Assembly: GCF_008933155.1 (NCBI RefSeq)
Contig: NZ_WBVP01000010.1
Coordinates: 78,673 to 142,672 of the forward strand
Direction of reading: 5' to 3'
Source: Aliivibrio finisterrensis
Lineage (GTDB): Bacteria > Pseudomonadota > Gammaproteobacteria > Enterobacterales > Vibrionaceae
DNA length: 64,000 bases
Part shown: positions 8,380-17,571 of the stretch, one piece after another
How the letters are laid out: each line of letters begins with the position of its first letter
How positions within the stretch are numbered: position 1 is the stretch's first letter
The notes under the pieces: model-generated
What the model was told of the DNA's origin: nothing
Database searches by the model: none
What the model saw: only the letters and a program-made list of their open reading frames with translations
Made by a program: the position numbers and the translations under genes

Positions 8380-8619
8380 GTATCTATGGAATATGAGATC
8401 TCATCAAACGACTAACTCTAGAATTCAAACCCTATCCCCCCACCACTTTTCAAAATTCAGATAGAGTCTGTTTTTTAAAAATTGGAACGGTAGTTCTGTT
8501 GCGCTATCTCATAATTTCCAGCAATAATATCTTAGAAATAAAACATATTTTTAAAGATTTTTTGATTAAAACTCATCTGCCCTAGTCTAATGTCATATTT
8601 TATAAAACAAAAAAACTAG

Positions 8620-9045
8620 AAAACATGTCACTTCTTACAACTTTATTTCCATGGCCCAAGAGAAAACCTGACTGCAGGTCATTCATATCCATTAGAAATG
8701 CATTTAGTGCATGCTGATAAAGATGGAAACCTAGCAGTGGTCGGCGTGATGTTTAAAGAGGGTAAAGCAAATCCTGAATTAACAAAATTTTGGGCTCAAA
8801 TGCCAAGCTCAGGAGAAGTAGCACTTAATAATAAGTTACGCCTTATCGACTTACTTCCTAGCGATCAAGCTTATTACCGATTCAATGGCTCGCTAACAAC
8901 TCCACCATGTACAGAAGGGGTTACATGGTTAGTAATGAAAAAACCTATTACTATATCAACAGAGCAACTGACTCAATTTAGATCGTTATACAAAGGCAAT
9001 AATCGCCCAGTTCAGTCAATTAATGCTCGCCCTGTATTAAAATAA
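8620..9045 (+). pseudogene. alpha-carbonic anhydrase, C-terminal remnant
   Basis: The open frame (stop at 8617-8619) encodes the C-terminal half of an alpha-type carbonic anhydrase, the zinc enzyme that hydrates CO2, usually periplasmic in bacteria. Visible blocks are ENLTAGHSYPLEMHLVHADK and the substrate-pocket signature SLTTPPCTEGVTW. The signal peptide and N-terminal half are absent. The usual zinc-binding HxH pair is degraded: the sequence reads LYFHGPREN where the family has FHFHxPSEN, so the first His is Tyr. The later His of the MHLVHA block is kept. An internal ATG at 8698 could only start a 115-residue fragment. I read this as a non-functional fragment stranded in the tRNA hotspot. 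Confidence 0.85.
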
Positions 9046-9127
9046 ACAGCTACACCGCCAGCTCTGCTCTAACTTTCATCAACATGATCAAATTTAGAGC
9101 AAACGGTTTTTATATTAGAAAGAATCC

Positions 9128-9156
9128 TTTACAAGTAGAAGGGTTACCCCTATTAT
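9128..9156 (+). promoter_or_regulatory. promoter of the third tRNA-Ser
   Basis: TTTACA at 9128-9133, a 17-base spacer and TATTAT at 9151-9156, 10 bases before the tRNA. Confidence 0.75.
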
Positions 9157-9166
9157 ACGCGGCATC

Positions 9167-9257
9167 GGAGGGATGGCTGAGTGGTCGAAAGCACCGGTCT
9201 TGAAAACCGGCAACCGTTAATAGCGGTTCTAGGGTTCAAATCCCTATCCCTCCACCA
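9167..9257 (+). tRNA. tRNA-Ser(TGA), copy 3 (likely integration site)
   Basis: Same 91-nt sequence as copies 1 and 2, with encoded CCA, but with no tRNA-Asp downstream. Instead it has its own terminator and, about 85 bp on, a broken tyrosine recombinase gene. That is the usual layout when an element has integrated at a tRNA 3' end. Confidence 0.97.
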
Positions 9258-9270
9258 AATTAAAAGATTA

Positions 9271-9297
9271 AACCGCTGTTTTTACAGCGGTTTTTTT
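9271..9297 (+). terminator. terminator after tRNA-Ser copy 3
   Basis: AACCGCTGT-TTTT-ACAGCGGTT followed by T run. Its stem is unrelated to the hairpin used by the Ser-Asp units. Confidence 0.92.
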
Positions 9298-9342
9298 GTA
9301 TCTGTACTATCGAAAATCACCTTGCACAGAAAGGTGGCACAG

Positions 9343-10347
9343 ATGTACTTATTAAGACTCCCCAATAGCGTGTACTATACTCGTATCGCTACTCCCTTAC
9401 CTGTTATTACCTCAGTTACGCTCACTAATTTTATTCAATCTAAAAAATTAGAAGGAGTCACGCAGCTCACTCTTAATCAATTAGAGCAACGATGTAATGA
9501 TTTTCTAGGCTATCTAAAAGAGCTAAATACAGATAAGCCCACCAATAGTATTGCAATGCACTATCGAGACCGATTACTCAAACGTAAATTAAGCAGTAAG
9601 ACCTTAAAAGATTATATTGCGGCAAATAGACAGTTTTTTAATTGGTGTTTAGCTCATGAGCTTATTACGGCTAATCCATTTGCTGTCGTCAAAACATCCT
9701 CTAAAAATGCAAAGAGTGCTCAAGAGCAACGACAACGTTGGAAAAATGAGGATTTACAGAAGCTATTCTCAAGCGACGCTTATCGCAAACAAAACACAGA
9801 CTTTAAGTGGATAACCTTATTGATGCTTTATCAAGGCTTTAGACCATCAGAAGCTTGTCAGCTTCAAGTTCGGGATATCAAGCAAGGCGAACTACCTTGC
9901 ATCCAGTTCTCGGACTCAGGTGACGCTCATGAAGCTGAAAAACCAGTTATCCAATCGAACCGTACCCATTCATCAAACATTGTTAGATATGGGCTTCTTA
10001 GCCTTTGTGAAAGCTCGCCAGTGAGCAAAAGAGACGCAGCTCTTTATGTAACGCCTCGCGGTGCAGATAATGATTAGTCAAAGGATTATAGAGAGACCTT
10101 CGGCAACATTCTTAATGACGTGGGCTTTAAAGCAGGACAACGAGCTACTGCCTATTCATTCCGTCATACCTTTATTGATGAGTTAAAATGAGCGAATATC
10201 GAAGAACATATGATTTCTGAAATTGTAGGCCATAAGCATCAAAACATGACCTACGGAAAATATGGTAAACGATTGGAGCCTAAGCAGCTTGTAGAGGCTG
10301 TAAATTTATTCCGCTTAGACGACATAGATATCACCTTAAGTGCATAG
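9343..10347 (+). pseudogene. phage-type tyrosine recombinase (integrase), broken
   Basis: From ATG 9343 the frame reads as an N-terminal SAM-like core-binding domain and the start of the catalytic domain, with the first catalytic Arg in LYQGFRPSEACQLQ. Around 9920 the homology moves to another frame (KNQLSNRTVPIHQTLLDMGF), which then meets stops. From about 10080 a third frame gives AYSFRHTFIDELK, an in-frame TGA near 10189, then EIVGHKHQNMTYGKYGKR with the catalytic R-H-x-x-H and Tyr. At least two frameshifts and several internal stops make the gene dead. Its position just after tRNA-Ser copy 3 suggests it once served an element integrated there. Confidence 0.88.
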
Positions 10348-10453
10348 ACAAGTATTGAGGACAACCTCGAAATAGGCGTTCACTGAAAGTGTGATGACAA
10401 TGCAACCCGCAGCTAACGCCTTGCAGGAGCTAACTATGTCGCATTAAGCCCCC

Positions 10454-10606
10454 TTATTTGTTTGTAATGTTTGTTACTAACAAACAAACTCCAATAACTA
10501 TAAAAATAATCATACTTATCCCAAAATGAAGTCGACGATAATCTAAACTACGTCCAAAAAGAGCTAGACGATATAAGAAAGACCAAGTAAGTATTAGAAA
10601 AATCAT
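10454..10606 (-). CDS. 50-residue putative membrane peptide
   Basis: The short minus-strand frame starts at ATG 10606, with AAGGC seven bases upstream, and ends at 10454. The peptide opens MIFLILTWSFLYRLALFGRS and closes with a second hydrophobic stretch, MIIFIVIGVCLLVT, so one or two membrane helices are plausible. I recognise no family. It lies in otherwise non-coding DNA beyond the integrase relic and could be accessory or spurious. Confidence 0.35.
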   Translation of the reverse strand: MIFLILTWSFLYRLALFGRSLDYRRLHFGISMIIFIVIGVCLLVTNITNK

Positions 10607-10611
10607 CTTGA

Positions 10612-10650
10612 AGCCTTAAATGTTTATGTAACTATCCCGCCGAATTTTAA
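10612..10650. other. inverted repeat in intergenic DNA
   Basis: AGCCTTAAA and TTTAAGGCT are separated by about 21 bases. There is no T run, so a terminator is not supported. The rest of 10651-10899 shows nothing beyond the expected chitinase promoter region. Confidence 0.4.
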
Positions 10651-10899
10651 GGCTACCCAATGTGCCGTTAGCTTCGACGTACCAAACCTAATCAATTACG
10701 AATACGTTTCTTGAATAAAACTCACATAACTGTCTTTTGTTGAGATCTTTCTACTTTACTTTTTTTCTTTATTCTTCAAAATCAGCCACTTATTAGATAT
10801 TCAAATGCCCTACACAATAGCATATTCATTAACTGTAACTTACCTACTGTTTAATGCACGGCTAATAACCTAAACAAGATTAATAACAAAGGATATTCC

Positions 10900-13746
10900 A
10901 TGAAAAAAATATTAGGATCAACATTGCTTCTTGTCGCGGGGTTTAGTTTAAGCCCTGTTGCTGCAGCTATTGCTGAAACTGTAAATATTGAGACTTCAGC
11001 AAATGAAAGTCAGTGGTGGAGCACTTATAGCGTTGAAATTCAAAATACTTCAAATCAAGCTATTGATATGAAAGGGTCTACCATTGAGTTTCTACTACCT
11101 AATGCTATCAACGATGTGAATTTTGTCTCTTCAGCGCTCTCATATCCGAGCTGGACGATTGAACATGAATTCACATCGGAAGGTGTTTATCACACTATCA
11201 CTTATAAATTTGATGACGATGTATGGGTTAAAAATACACTTCCTCATGATGGTTCATTCAGTTTCACCTTTGGACTAAATAGCCAACTTCCAGATTTCCA
11301 ATCGTTTGAAAATTCCATCAAATTCAATGGTTCAGGTGGTGGACAACCGCCAACACCAGAGCCAGAATTAGAATTGTCAATTCTTTCTCCTGTTGATGGA
11401 CAAAAATTGGTATCCAATGAAGTAACCGATATTACGATTTCTATTGCTGGAGAAACCGCGTCTAAAATCGAATTCTGGGTCGATGGCAGTAAAATTGCAG
11501 AACAGAATGTCGAGCAAGATAAAACAGATTACTCGCAATCTTGGACACCAAGTGAACTCGGTTCTGCAACCATCAACGTGCTTGTGTTTGATGAGAAAAA
11601 CCAACAACTCAAACAGCAATCTGTTACGGTTGAAGTGGAATCTGATCATAATTTCTCAGCACCAGAAGTTCGTTTCATTACACCAGAAAATGACGCCATT
11701 TTTAATAAAACAGAAACAGTATCAATCTCTATTGATGCGTTCGATTCTGATGATGACTTAACCTCTGTTGTCATCAAAGCCAATAACGCTCAAATTTGTG
11801 AATTTGATGCTAAGCAAACCGATCAATTTGCTTGTGATTGGCAACCATCACAAGCAGGCTCAGTGACACTGAGCGCGATTGCCACCGATGAACAGAACCT
11901 AACGAACACGACAAGTGTACAAATCACCGTTACCGAATCGAGCAACAGCTGTGGTGATGTTGCACCTTATCAAGATGGGATCAGCTACCAAGTTGGCGAT
12001 CGCGTTTCGAATATTGGTGAAATATTCTCATGTACAGTATCTGGTTGGTGTGGTAACCCAGTATGGGCACCAGGAACTGGACATCCTAGCTACCCTGATG
12101 CTTGGAAAGACGCTTGGCAATCAGAGGGAGAATGTGATCCAAACGCGTTACCTAAAATTGGTTTAGAAACACCTTCTAACGGTGACCGCCTATCTCCGAA
12201 TAAACCTTTTGACGTCATTATCAATGCGATTGATGAAGATGGCGAAATCGTAAAACTAGAAGCTCTGCTTAACGGTAAGGTTGTCGCAACAGCTACGCAA
12301 CCAACATCAAGCAATCAATATAAACTAACAGTTCCAGGTCAGGCAGAAGGTGCTTATGAATTAGTCACAGCAGCTTATGACGACAAAGGTGCATCAGCGG
12401 CAACTGCACCAATTACATTGGCGATTACCGATCAAGATCTTGTCGTCGGACTGACATCTCCAGTTGATGGTTCAAAATTCACGCAGGGGCGTAGCATTAA
12501 ACTTGCCGCTGACGCAGAAAGCTTCGTTGGCTCAATTCAGTCAGTGACTTTCAAAGTAAATGGAACGGAGTTAATCACACTCAATAAAGCACCATACGAA
12601 TATGAGTGGGTTGGTGCACAAGAAGGAACCCACACTATTGAAGCTATTGCCATCAATACTGAAGGTGACACGCTAGCAAGCCCAGTGTCGACGATTGAAG
12701 TACAGGAAGCGAAACCAGAAACAGGTTTACGTGATAACCCTGACCGTTCAATTACTTATTTGACGTCGTGGGGACTGACTAATATTGAAGAACTACAAAA
12801 ATCTCAAGGTGATGCATACTTCTTGTCTTTTGGTAAGTGGGACTCGAACGGAAACATTCAAGTAACGGATTCAATGATTGAACCAAGTTACAACGACTCT
12901 TGGATGGCTCCAGGCTACCAATCATGGACAGAGCTAAAACATAGCCACCCAAATAAAACCATGATGGTTGCATTTGGTGGTCAAACACATGAAAGTATGT
13001 GGGCTTATATGGCCTCTCCTGCTGCACGCGAGTCGATTGCCAATGGTCTTGTTGAAATGATGAACAAGCCTTATCCAGTGTATAAGAAAAACCTTAAACC
13101 AGAAGAAATGGTTGGAGAATGTCTTGCGACGAACTGGTCTGGCGAGTGTGATTACAGCAAGTATCAACTGGCTGGCTATGTAAGTCTTGATGGCATCGAT
13201 TTCGACTACGAAAAAGCGGCGCGCCTTACTGAACAAGAGAACCGTAACCTAGAAGCGTTGATTGAACTGATTCGCACCAAAGTCAGTAAGAGCAAGATTA
13301 TCTCTTTGACAACTTACCATGTAGGTGCTGACCCTGTAGAATGTGCAAATCCAAGCGTTACTGAAAACTGTTCATTCATCGAACCCGATCGTTCTAGCCA
13401 CCATGGTGAAGTTATAACACTACTTCAAAATACGAAAGATAGTGTTGATTTCTTCAACGTAATGACATACGACGCAGGTAAAAACTTCAAGTACGATGTT
13501 GCTATGGCAAACTATGCTAAACACGTAGGTGACCCATCAAAAATTGTGCTTGGTGCAACCATCAATAGCCAATGGGGGCCAGATGGTCGTTTTGTTGAAA
13601 CTCGTGAAAATAATATTGAACGAGCAAAATGGCAGAAAGCTCAAGGATACGGCGGTTTCTTTATTTGGACGTTAGGCTCAAATACTGAAAGCCTTTCTAT
13701 GCAAGAGCAAGTTGAATACTTCAACGACATGATTTCTCATAACTAA
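10900..13746 (+). CDS. secreted multidomain GH18 chitinase
   Basis: 948 residues. Signal peptide at about 1-23 (KKILGSTLLLVAGFSLSPVA). Residues 25-150 form a Trp-rich beta domain, likely carbohydrate-binding. Ig-like modules follow at about 156-250 and 256-345. A CBM5/12-type chitin-binding module lies at 351-411 (YQVGDRVSNIGEIFSC, then WKDAW), and two more Ig-like modules at about 417-605. The GH18 barrel is 612-945 with the catalytic signature DGIDFDYE at 764-771; Glu771 is the predicted acid. It hydrolyses beta-1,4 GlcNAc polymers outside the cell. The start has a ribosome site (AAAGGATATTCC). Single gene, no neighbouring chitin genes. Confidence 0.95.
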   Translation: MKKILGSTLLLVAGFSLSPVAAAIAETVNIETSANESQWWSTYSVEIQNTSNQAIDMKGSTIEFLLPNAINDVNFVSSALSYPSWTIEHEFTSEGVYHTITYKFDDDVWVKNTLPHDGSFSFTFGLNSQLPDFQSFENSIKFNGSGGGQPPTPEPELELSILSPVDGQKLVSNEVTDITISIAGETASKIEFWVDGSKIAEQNVEQDKTDYSQSWTPSELGSATINVLVFDEKNQQLKQQSVTVEVESDHNFSAPEVRFITPENDAIFNKTETVSISIDAFDSDDDLTSVVIKANNAQICEFDAKQTDQFACDWQPSQAGSVTLSAIATDEQNLTNTTSVQITVTESSNSCGDVAPYQDGISYQVGDRVSNIGEIFSCTVSGWCGNPVWAPGTGHPSYPDAWKDAWQSEGECDPNALPKIGLETPSNGDRLSPNKPFDVIINAIDEDGEIVKLEALLNGKVVATATQPTSSNQYKLTVPGQAEGAYELVTAAYDDKGASAATAPITLAITDQDLVVGLTSPVDGSKFTQGRSIKLAADAESFVGSIQSVTFKVNGTELITLNKAPYEYEWVGAQEGTHTIEAIAINTEGDTLASPVSTIEVQEAKPETGLRDNPDRSITYLTSWGLTNIEELQKSQGDAYFLSFGKWDSNGNIQVTDSMIEPSYNDSWMAPGYQSWTELKHSHPNKTMMVAFGGQTHESMWAYMASPAARESIANGLVEMMNKPYPVYKKNLKPEEMVGECLATNWSGECDYSKYQLAGYVSLDGIDFDYEKAARLTEQENRNLEALIELIRTKVSKSKIISLTTYHVGADPVECANPSVTENCSFIEPDRSSHHGEVITLLQNTKDSVDFFNVMTYDAGKNFKYDVAMANYAKHVGDPSKIVLGATINSQWGPDGRFVETRENNIERAKWQKAQGYGGFFIWTLGSNTESLSMQEQVEYFNDMISHN

Positions 13747-13756
13747 ACCATCACTA

Positions 13757-13785
13757 AGAGGCGCTGTCTAAACGCAGTGCCTCGT
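13757..13785 (+). terminator. possible terminator after the chitinase gene
   Basis: GAGGCGCTG / CAGTGCCTC stem (one G-U pair) with an eight-base loop about 10 bp after the stop. The T run is poor. The region from here to 14022 shows no other feature. Confidence 0.5.
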
Positions 13786-14022
13786 CTTTGCTACTCGCTG
13801 GACACATTGCTAATGTGAAATTAAGCATAAACTTCGTTGTAGTGATCGATTCAAAGCAATTGCATATTGTGTACGAATTTAAGAGGTCTGAATCGTCAGC
13901 TTCTTTTTCATTATCTAACGCGCAACTAAGGGTCCCTTACTTTTTTTAGCACATTTCAGCGTAAATCTATGTTACATTTTTATATAACTATAGCCATTAC
14001 TATGACTCACTTTCTTTTTTAG

Positions 14023-14163
14023 TCAGTAAAAGCTTCCATCTTCGTTCTGAATCCAAATGGCGCTATCGCCAGCCTGCCAGTCAAGTTCCGCTATATACTC
14101 ATCTGGAATTTCGAAGTAATGCTCACCTTGGTTGGTAACTTTAATTGGGTTCTGTCGTTTCAT
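14023..14163 (-). CDS. 46-residue AbrB/MazE-like small protein
   Basis: Minus-strand ORF from ATG 14163 to TGA 14023. The peptide contains KVTNQGEHYFEIPDEYIAEL followed by DWQAGDSAIWIQNEDGS. The order G..(F/T)xIP.E....L.W..GD..(W/E)..E.G matches the swapped-hairpin AbrB/MazE pattern, a DNA-binding fold found in transition-state regulators and antitoxins. It is short for the family, has no obvious toxin neighbour and only a weak ribosome site, so I treat the call as tentative. Confidence 0.5.
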   Translation of the reverse strand: MKRQNPIKVTNQGEHYFEIPDEYIAELDWQAGDSAIWIQNEDGSFY

Positions 14164-14411
14164 GGTTGATTTTGATATTTTCTTTAGTAGCTATTATCAG
14201 ATCATAAATGAAGCTTTTTTTCTATCTAAAATAAGCACTTATTGCTTAAATTCCTGTCTATGCTCAGGAAGTAATTGATGATATAAAGGCTCAAGGTTTG
14301 AGGTTATTACTCTTGAACAATATCAAGAAATTTATTTTAGACTTTAGCCATAATGAAAACCGAATAGTTCCATAATCAATTCAATAATTAAATATTGAGA
14401 CTTTCTGGTAT

Positions 14412-14900
14412 CTACTTGTTTAAATCCTTCATCATCCACACATCACAGCCATTATGAACGGTACCATCAAGTGGCTTTGATAAATGACTAAAACCCAAGT
14501 CTTCATATAGATGAATGGCTGACTTCATACTTGACAAGGTATCCAAGTAACACTGAGTATAACCAAAATTTACCGCATGCTTGAGTACCTTTTGAGCAAT
14601 TGTTTTACCAAACCCCCTTCCTCTAGCCTCCGGTAATAAAAACAATTTACGTAACTCACATACTGTTTTACTGCCATTAAATGCCGCTAAACCACAGCCA
14701 CCAACGACCCTACCATCAAGCAATAAAATCAGATATTTACTCTTAAATGCTGGGTTATAGTATTTACTCATCTCCAATACTTCATCGTCTGATGGACCAA
14801 AACCTTCCCCTACCGCACCAAACTCAACTCCAACGTTTTTTATGATGTAGCAGATATCATTATCGTGCTCACTGCTAATTGGAACAATTCGATATTCCAT
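14412..14900 (-). CDS. GNAT-family N-acetyltransferase
   Basis: 162 residues from ATG 14900, chosen because GGAGAG lies seven bases upstream; the longer frame adds 34 unsupported residues. The GNAT fold is clear: acceptor-side strand RVVGGCGLAAF, the acetyl-CoA pyrophosphate loop LLPEARGRGFGKTIAQKVL, and the C-terminal motif HLYEDLGFSHL. Members transfer acetyl from acetyl-CoA to small amines or protein amino groups; the substrate here is unknown. It stands alone on the minus strand. Confidence 0.85.
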   Translation of the reverse strand: MEYRIVPISSEHDNDICYIIKNVGVEFGAVGEGFGPSDDEVLEMSKYYNPAFKSKYLILLLDGRVVGGCGLAAFNGSKTVCELRKLFLLPEARGRGFGKTIAQKVLKHAVNFGYTQCYLDTLSSMKSAIHLYEDLGFSHLSKPLDGTVHNGCDVWMMKDLNK

Positions 14901-15215
14901 ACCCTGACTCTCCACAAATTTCCTTATTTCATTATAGAAAAACAAATTAGACAAAATATTATCGATATTATAGAGTGAGCGCTTAATACAAACCTTGATC
15001 ACAGAGATAACTATTTTTTTGTAACAAAAAAACCAACCAAACAGTGCAATTAATTACCAGAAATGCACATAAATATACGTAATTTAATTCATATTTAATG
15101 TTTTCTTAGAAAAAAACTATAAATTGCAGTAAAGATCACATTTCTAATCAATCAACGAATTTCCACATATAAATACTCATTATAAATTTTATCTATTGAG
15201 ACCCTTTTGTTACCT

Positions 15216-17570
15216 ATGAATAATATCGTTAATCGTTTTTTTCTAGTGTTAGTCCTATCCTACTCTCCATCTCTAATGGCTGAATGGGGAGTGCATGCTT
15301 ATAACTCTGTATCTATATCTGAATCTGCTCAAAATATCGCAACGGATATAAAACAGCTCCCAGAGCAACATTTTTTTTCAAACCAAGAATACGGACAAGT
15401 CAAAAGACTAATGTCTCGTACTTTGCTGGCACAAAAGAAACAGGCTCAAGAATTCAAAGACTCATTATCAAATTATCAAGATAATGCCACTGATGACACC
15501 TGGGCTCGTGTAGAAAAAGACCACCGTTCATTGACCTCTTTAAATACGAGTAAAGAATCACTTCTGCACCTAACAGAAACAAGAAATCGAGATCAATTAA
15601 CCGGGTTTGGCCCTCGTGGGGTTACTCAATTTTATGCCGAACTGCAAATAGCTAACCTTAACATTAAATACTATACCTATTATCAAATTCGCAGTTTTAA
15701 AAAATTACTTAATGACCTTGCTATATCGCCAGTGCCAGTGATCAGTGTCCTGCTCAAAGTATTAGGTATTTTCTTTATTTTTAATTGGTGGATGCGAAAC
15801 AGCGACCGACTAATCCATGATTTTAAAGCATCAAAGCTAAAGAGTACCTCAAACCCTAGCTTATTCGTTCGTACTATTTGGTATTGTAGCCGCGCACATA
15901 AAGCTATCGCGTATTTATTATTAATTACAGCGACATTACGTATTATTTCAACACTTCCGAGTTTGCAGCATTTGATCTTTCTAGAGATATTTACTTGGTG
16001 GATACTTGGGGGTTCTATTGCTGTTAGTTTCATTTTGGAATTTGCTTATAGAAACAGTAAACATAATAAAAAAGACACTATCGCTTTAAGACTATCAACC
16101 ATTCGCCGATATGTTTGGGGTATAATTGTTGCTGGCGTAGTTTTACAAATTTCATCAAGAACGTTAGGTGAAGGGACTATTTATGCTTGGATTAACTCTA
16201 TTGTTTATCTATTTTTTGTCTTACTAACAGTCATTACGCTAAAACGATGGAACCAGACCATTTTTAACCGTATAGAGCAGTTAGAAACGCATCCATTATC
16301 AGTTCAATGGGCAATAAGAAATAAGAATACTGTATTGATGTCTATTCCTGCTACTGCCTGTGGTTCGGCATGGTTACTTGGACGAACAATTCAGCATCAA
16401 GTCATTTCTATACTTTCTCAATATGCCGCCTTTAGTCATGTACTCGCCTATCTCTTCAGAATAGAAGTAGCAAAACAAACTGAAGTCTCACGTGAGCAAT
16501 CAAATCTAGTCCGAATAAAGGGAGAGAATGCATTTAATTATATCGCTCCTGGCTCAGAGACATCTGAATTACTAGAAGAGTATGCGGAAGAAGAAATCGT
16601 TTCATTATCCCGTTACTTATTAACAGATAGCCCTGCTGTATGTGTGTTATCTGGCGAGCGAGGCATTGGTACAACAACCGTATTGAATCGTATTTTAAAT
16701 AAAGCAAAACACGTAATACCACTATATATAAACTGCCCTTACGATGGCTACTCGGCACTATTACCTGAATTTTCACAATTATTAGGATTAGAGGAGGGGG
16801 CAACAGAGAAGGATATCCTACAGCATCTTAGAAACAGCGAACAATGCTATCTAATTGCATTTGATAATACGCAAAGATTAGTAAAACCAAAAGTGAATGG
16901 ATTAGTTGATTTAATGAAACTAACCAATTTACTTAGACGTGCAAGAAAAAGTCATCGCGTTGTCTTATCTATTGATAAATCAAGCTGGCGCTTTATCGAT
17001 CGTGCCCGTGGGGAGCGGCTATTATTTGATCTTGTTACTTTTATGCCCAAGTGGAATGAAAAACAAATTGGCCAACTATTAGATTCTCGTATCATTGAAA
17101 AAAATGGAGAGAGCTCAATTTCTTTTGATGGATTAGTTCTCCCAAGACAATGGGATGAAGATACCTTAACTGATGAAGAACGAGCTAAGAATGGGTTCTA
17201 TCGTATCTTGTGGGACTATTCAGATGGTAACCCTACTGTTGCATTACGTTTCTTTAGACTTTCTTTATACAGAGATAAAGAAACAGATACGGTACTAGTT
17301 CGCTTATTCCGAGCTCCTCAATCTGATGATCTAGAAACGATGCCAAAGCCTATGCTTGCTGTACTGCGTTCAATTGTACAACTTGAAGTTGCTTCACCTA
17401 TCGATCTTTGTGATTGTAGTCGACTCAGCATTGCTGAAGTAATCAGTACGTTACGCTACTTTCAAAGTCGTGGTTATATTGAGTGGAATGATGAAAAAGC
17501 ACGTATATCAGATCATTGGTATCGTCATATTACTAACGCTCTTCACCGTCAACATCTATTGGTAAAATAA
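15216..17570 (+). CDS. polytopic membrane protein with a cytoplasmic P-loop ATPase-like domain lacking the Walker A lysine
   Basis: 784 residues; I recognise no named family. Signal peptide at about 1-22 (RFFLVLVLSYSPSLMA), then a mainly polar, probably periplasmic segment to about 170. About six hydrophobic helices lie between 175 and 425. A large cytoplasmic region begins near 450 and contains SGERGIGTTTVLNR: residues 480-487 sit where Walker A (GxxxxGK[ST]) belongs, but Thr486 replaces the lysine. The Walker B-like strand YLIAFDN has Asp550. The C-terminal 60 residues look like a winged helix (SIAEVISTLRYFQSRGYIEW). It is followed one base later by an MscS-type channel, so the pair is one operon. 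I start at ATG 15216, not the TTG three codons upstream. Confidence 0.75.
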   Translation: MNNIVNRFFLVLVLSYSPSLMAEWGVHAYNSVSISESAQNIATDIKQLPEQHFFSNQEYGQVKRLMSRTLLAQKKQAQEFKDSLSNYQDNATDDTWARVEKDHRSLTSLNTSKESLLHLTETRNRDQLTGFGPRGVTQFYAELQIANLNIKYYTYYQIRSFKKLLNDLAISPVPVISVLLKVLGIFFIFNWWMRNSDRLIHDFKASKLKSTSNPSLFVRTIWYCSRAHKAIAYLLLITATLRIISTLPSLQHLIFLEIFTWWILGGSIAVSFILEFAYRNSKHNKKDTIALRLSTIRRYVWGIIVAGVVLQISSRTLGEGTIYAWINSIVYLFFVLLTVITLKRWNQTIFNRIEQLETHPLSVQWAIRNKNTVLMSIPATACGSAWLLGRTIQHQVISILSQYAAFSHVLAYLFRIEVAKQTEVSREQSNLVRIKGENAFNYIAPGSETSELLEEYAEEEIVSLSRYLLTDSPAVCVLSGERGIGTTTVLNRILNKAKHVIPLYINCPYDGYSALLPEFSQLLGLEEGATEKDILQHLRNSEQCYLIAFDNTQRLVKPKVNGLVDLMKLTNLLRRARKSHRVVLSIDKSSWRFIDRARGERLLFDLVTFMPKWNEKQIGQLLDSRIIEKNGESSISFDGLVLPRQWDEDTLTDEERAKNGFYRILWDYSDGNPTVALRFFRLSLYRDKETDTVLVRLFRAPQSDDLETMPKPMLAVLRSIVQLEVASPIDLCDCSRLSIAEVISTLRYFQSRGYIEWNDEKARISDHWYRHITNALHRQHLLVK

Positions 17571-17571
17571 T

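Larger units (their letters stand above)
7227..8510 (+). repeat. decayed tandem array of the tRNA-Ser/tRNA-Asp unit
   Basis: The linker between Ser and Asp (CACTTTTGAAAATTCAGATA and onward) and the Asp terminator region recur several times. Besides the two intact units, mutated tRNA-Ser 3' ends of about 31 nt lie at 7432-7462, 8163-8193 and 8416-8445 (for example CTCTAGAATTCAAACCC). Each is followed by the linker and then by a tRNA-Asp 5' remnant at 7501-7517, 8232-8340 or 8484-8500. The order Ser-linker-Asp-terminator is kept in each decayed copy. This fits repeated tandem duplication followed by decay; integrase activity at the tRNA 3' ends is an alternative. Confidence 0.85.

Noticed and set aside
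9181..9342. Upstream extension of the integrase frame through tRNA-Ser
   Set aside because: The frame runs through the tRNA and its terminator, so it cannot be the true start.
10374..10421. AGGCGTT...AACGCCT resembling an integron attC or VCR site
   Set aside because: The core boxes are in the wrong order for attC (GTT first, AAC last), and no cassette array or integron integrase is present.
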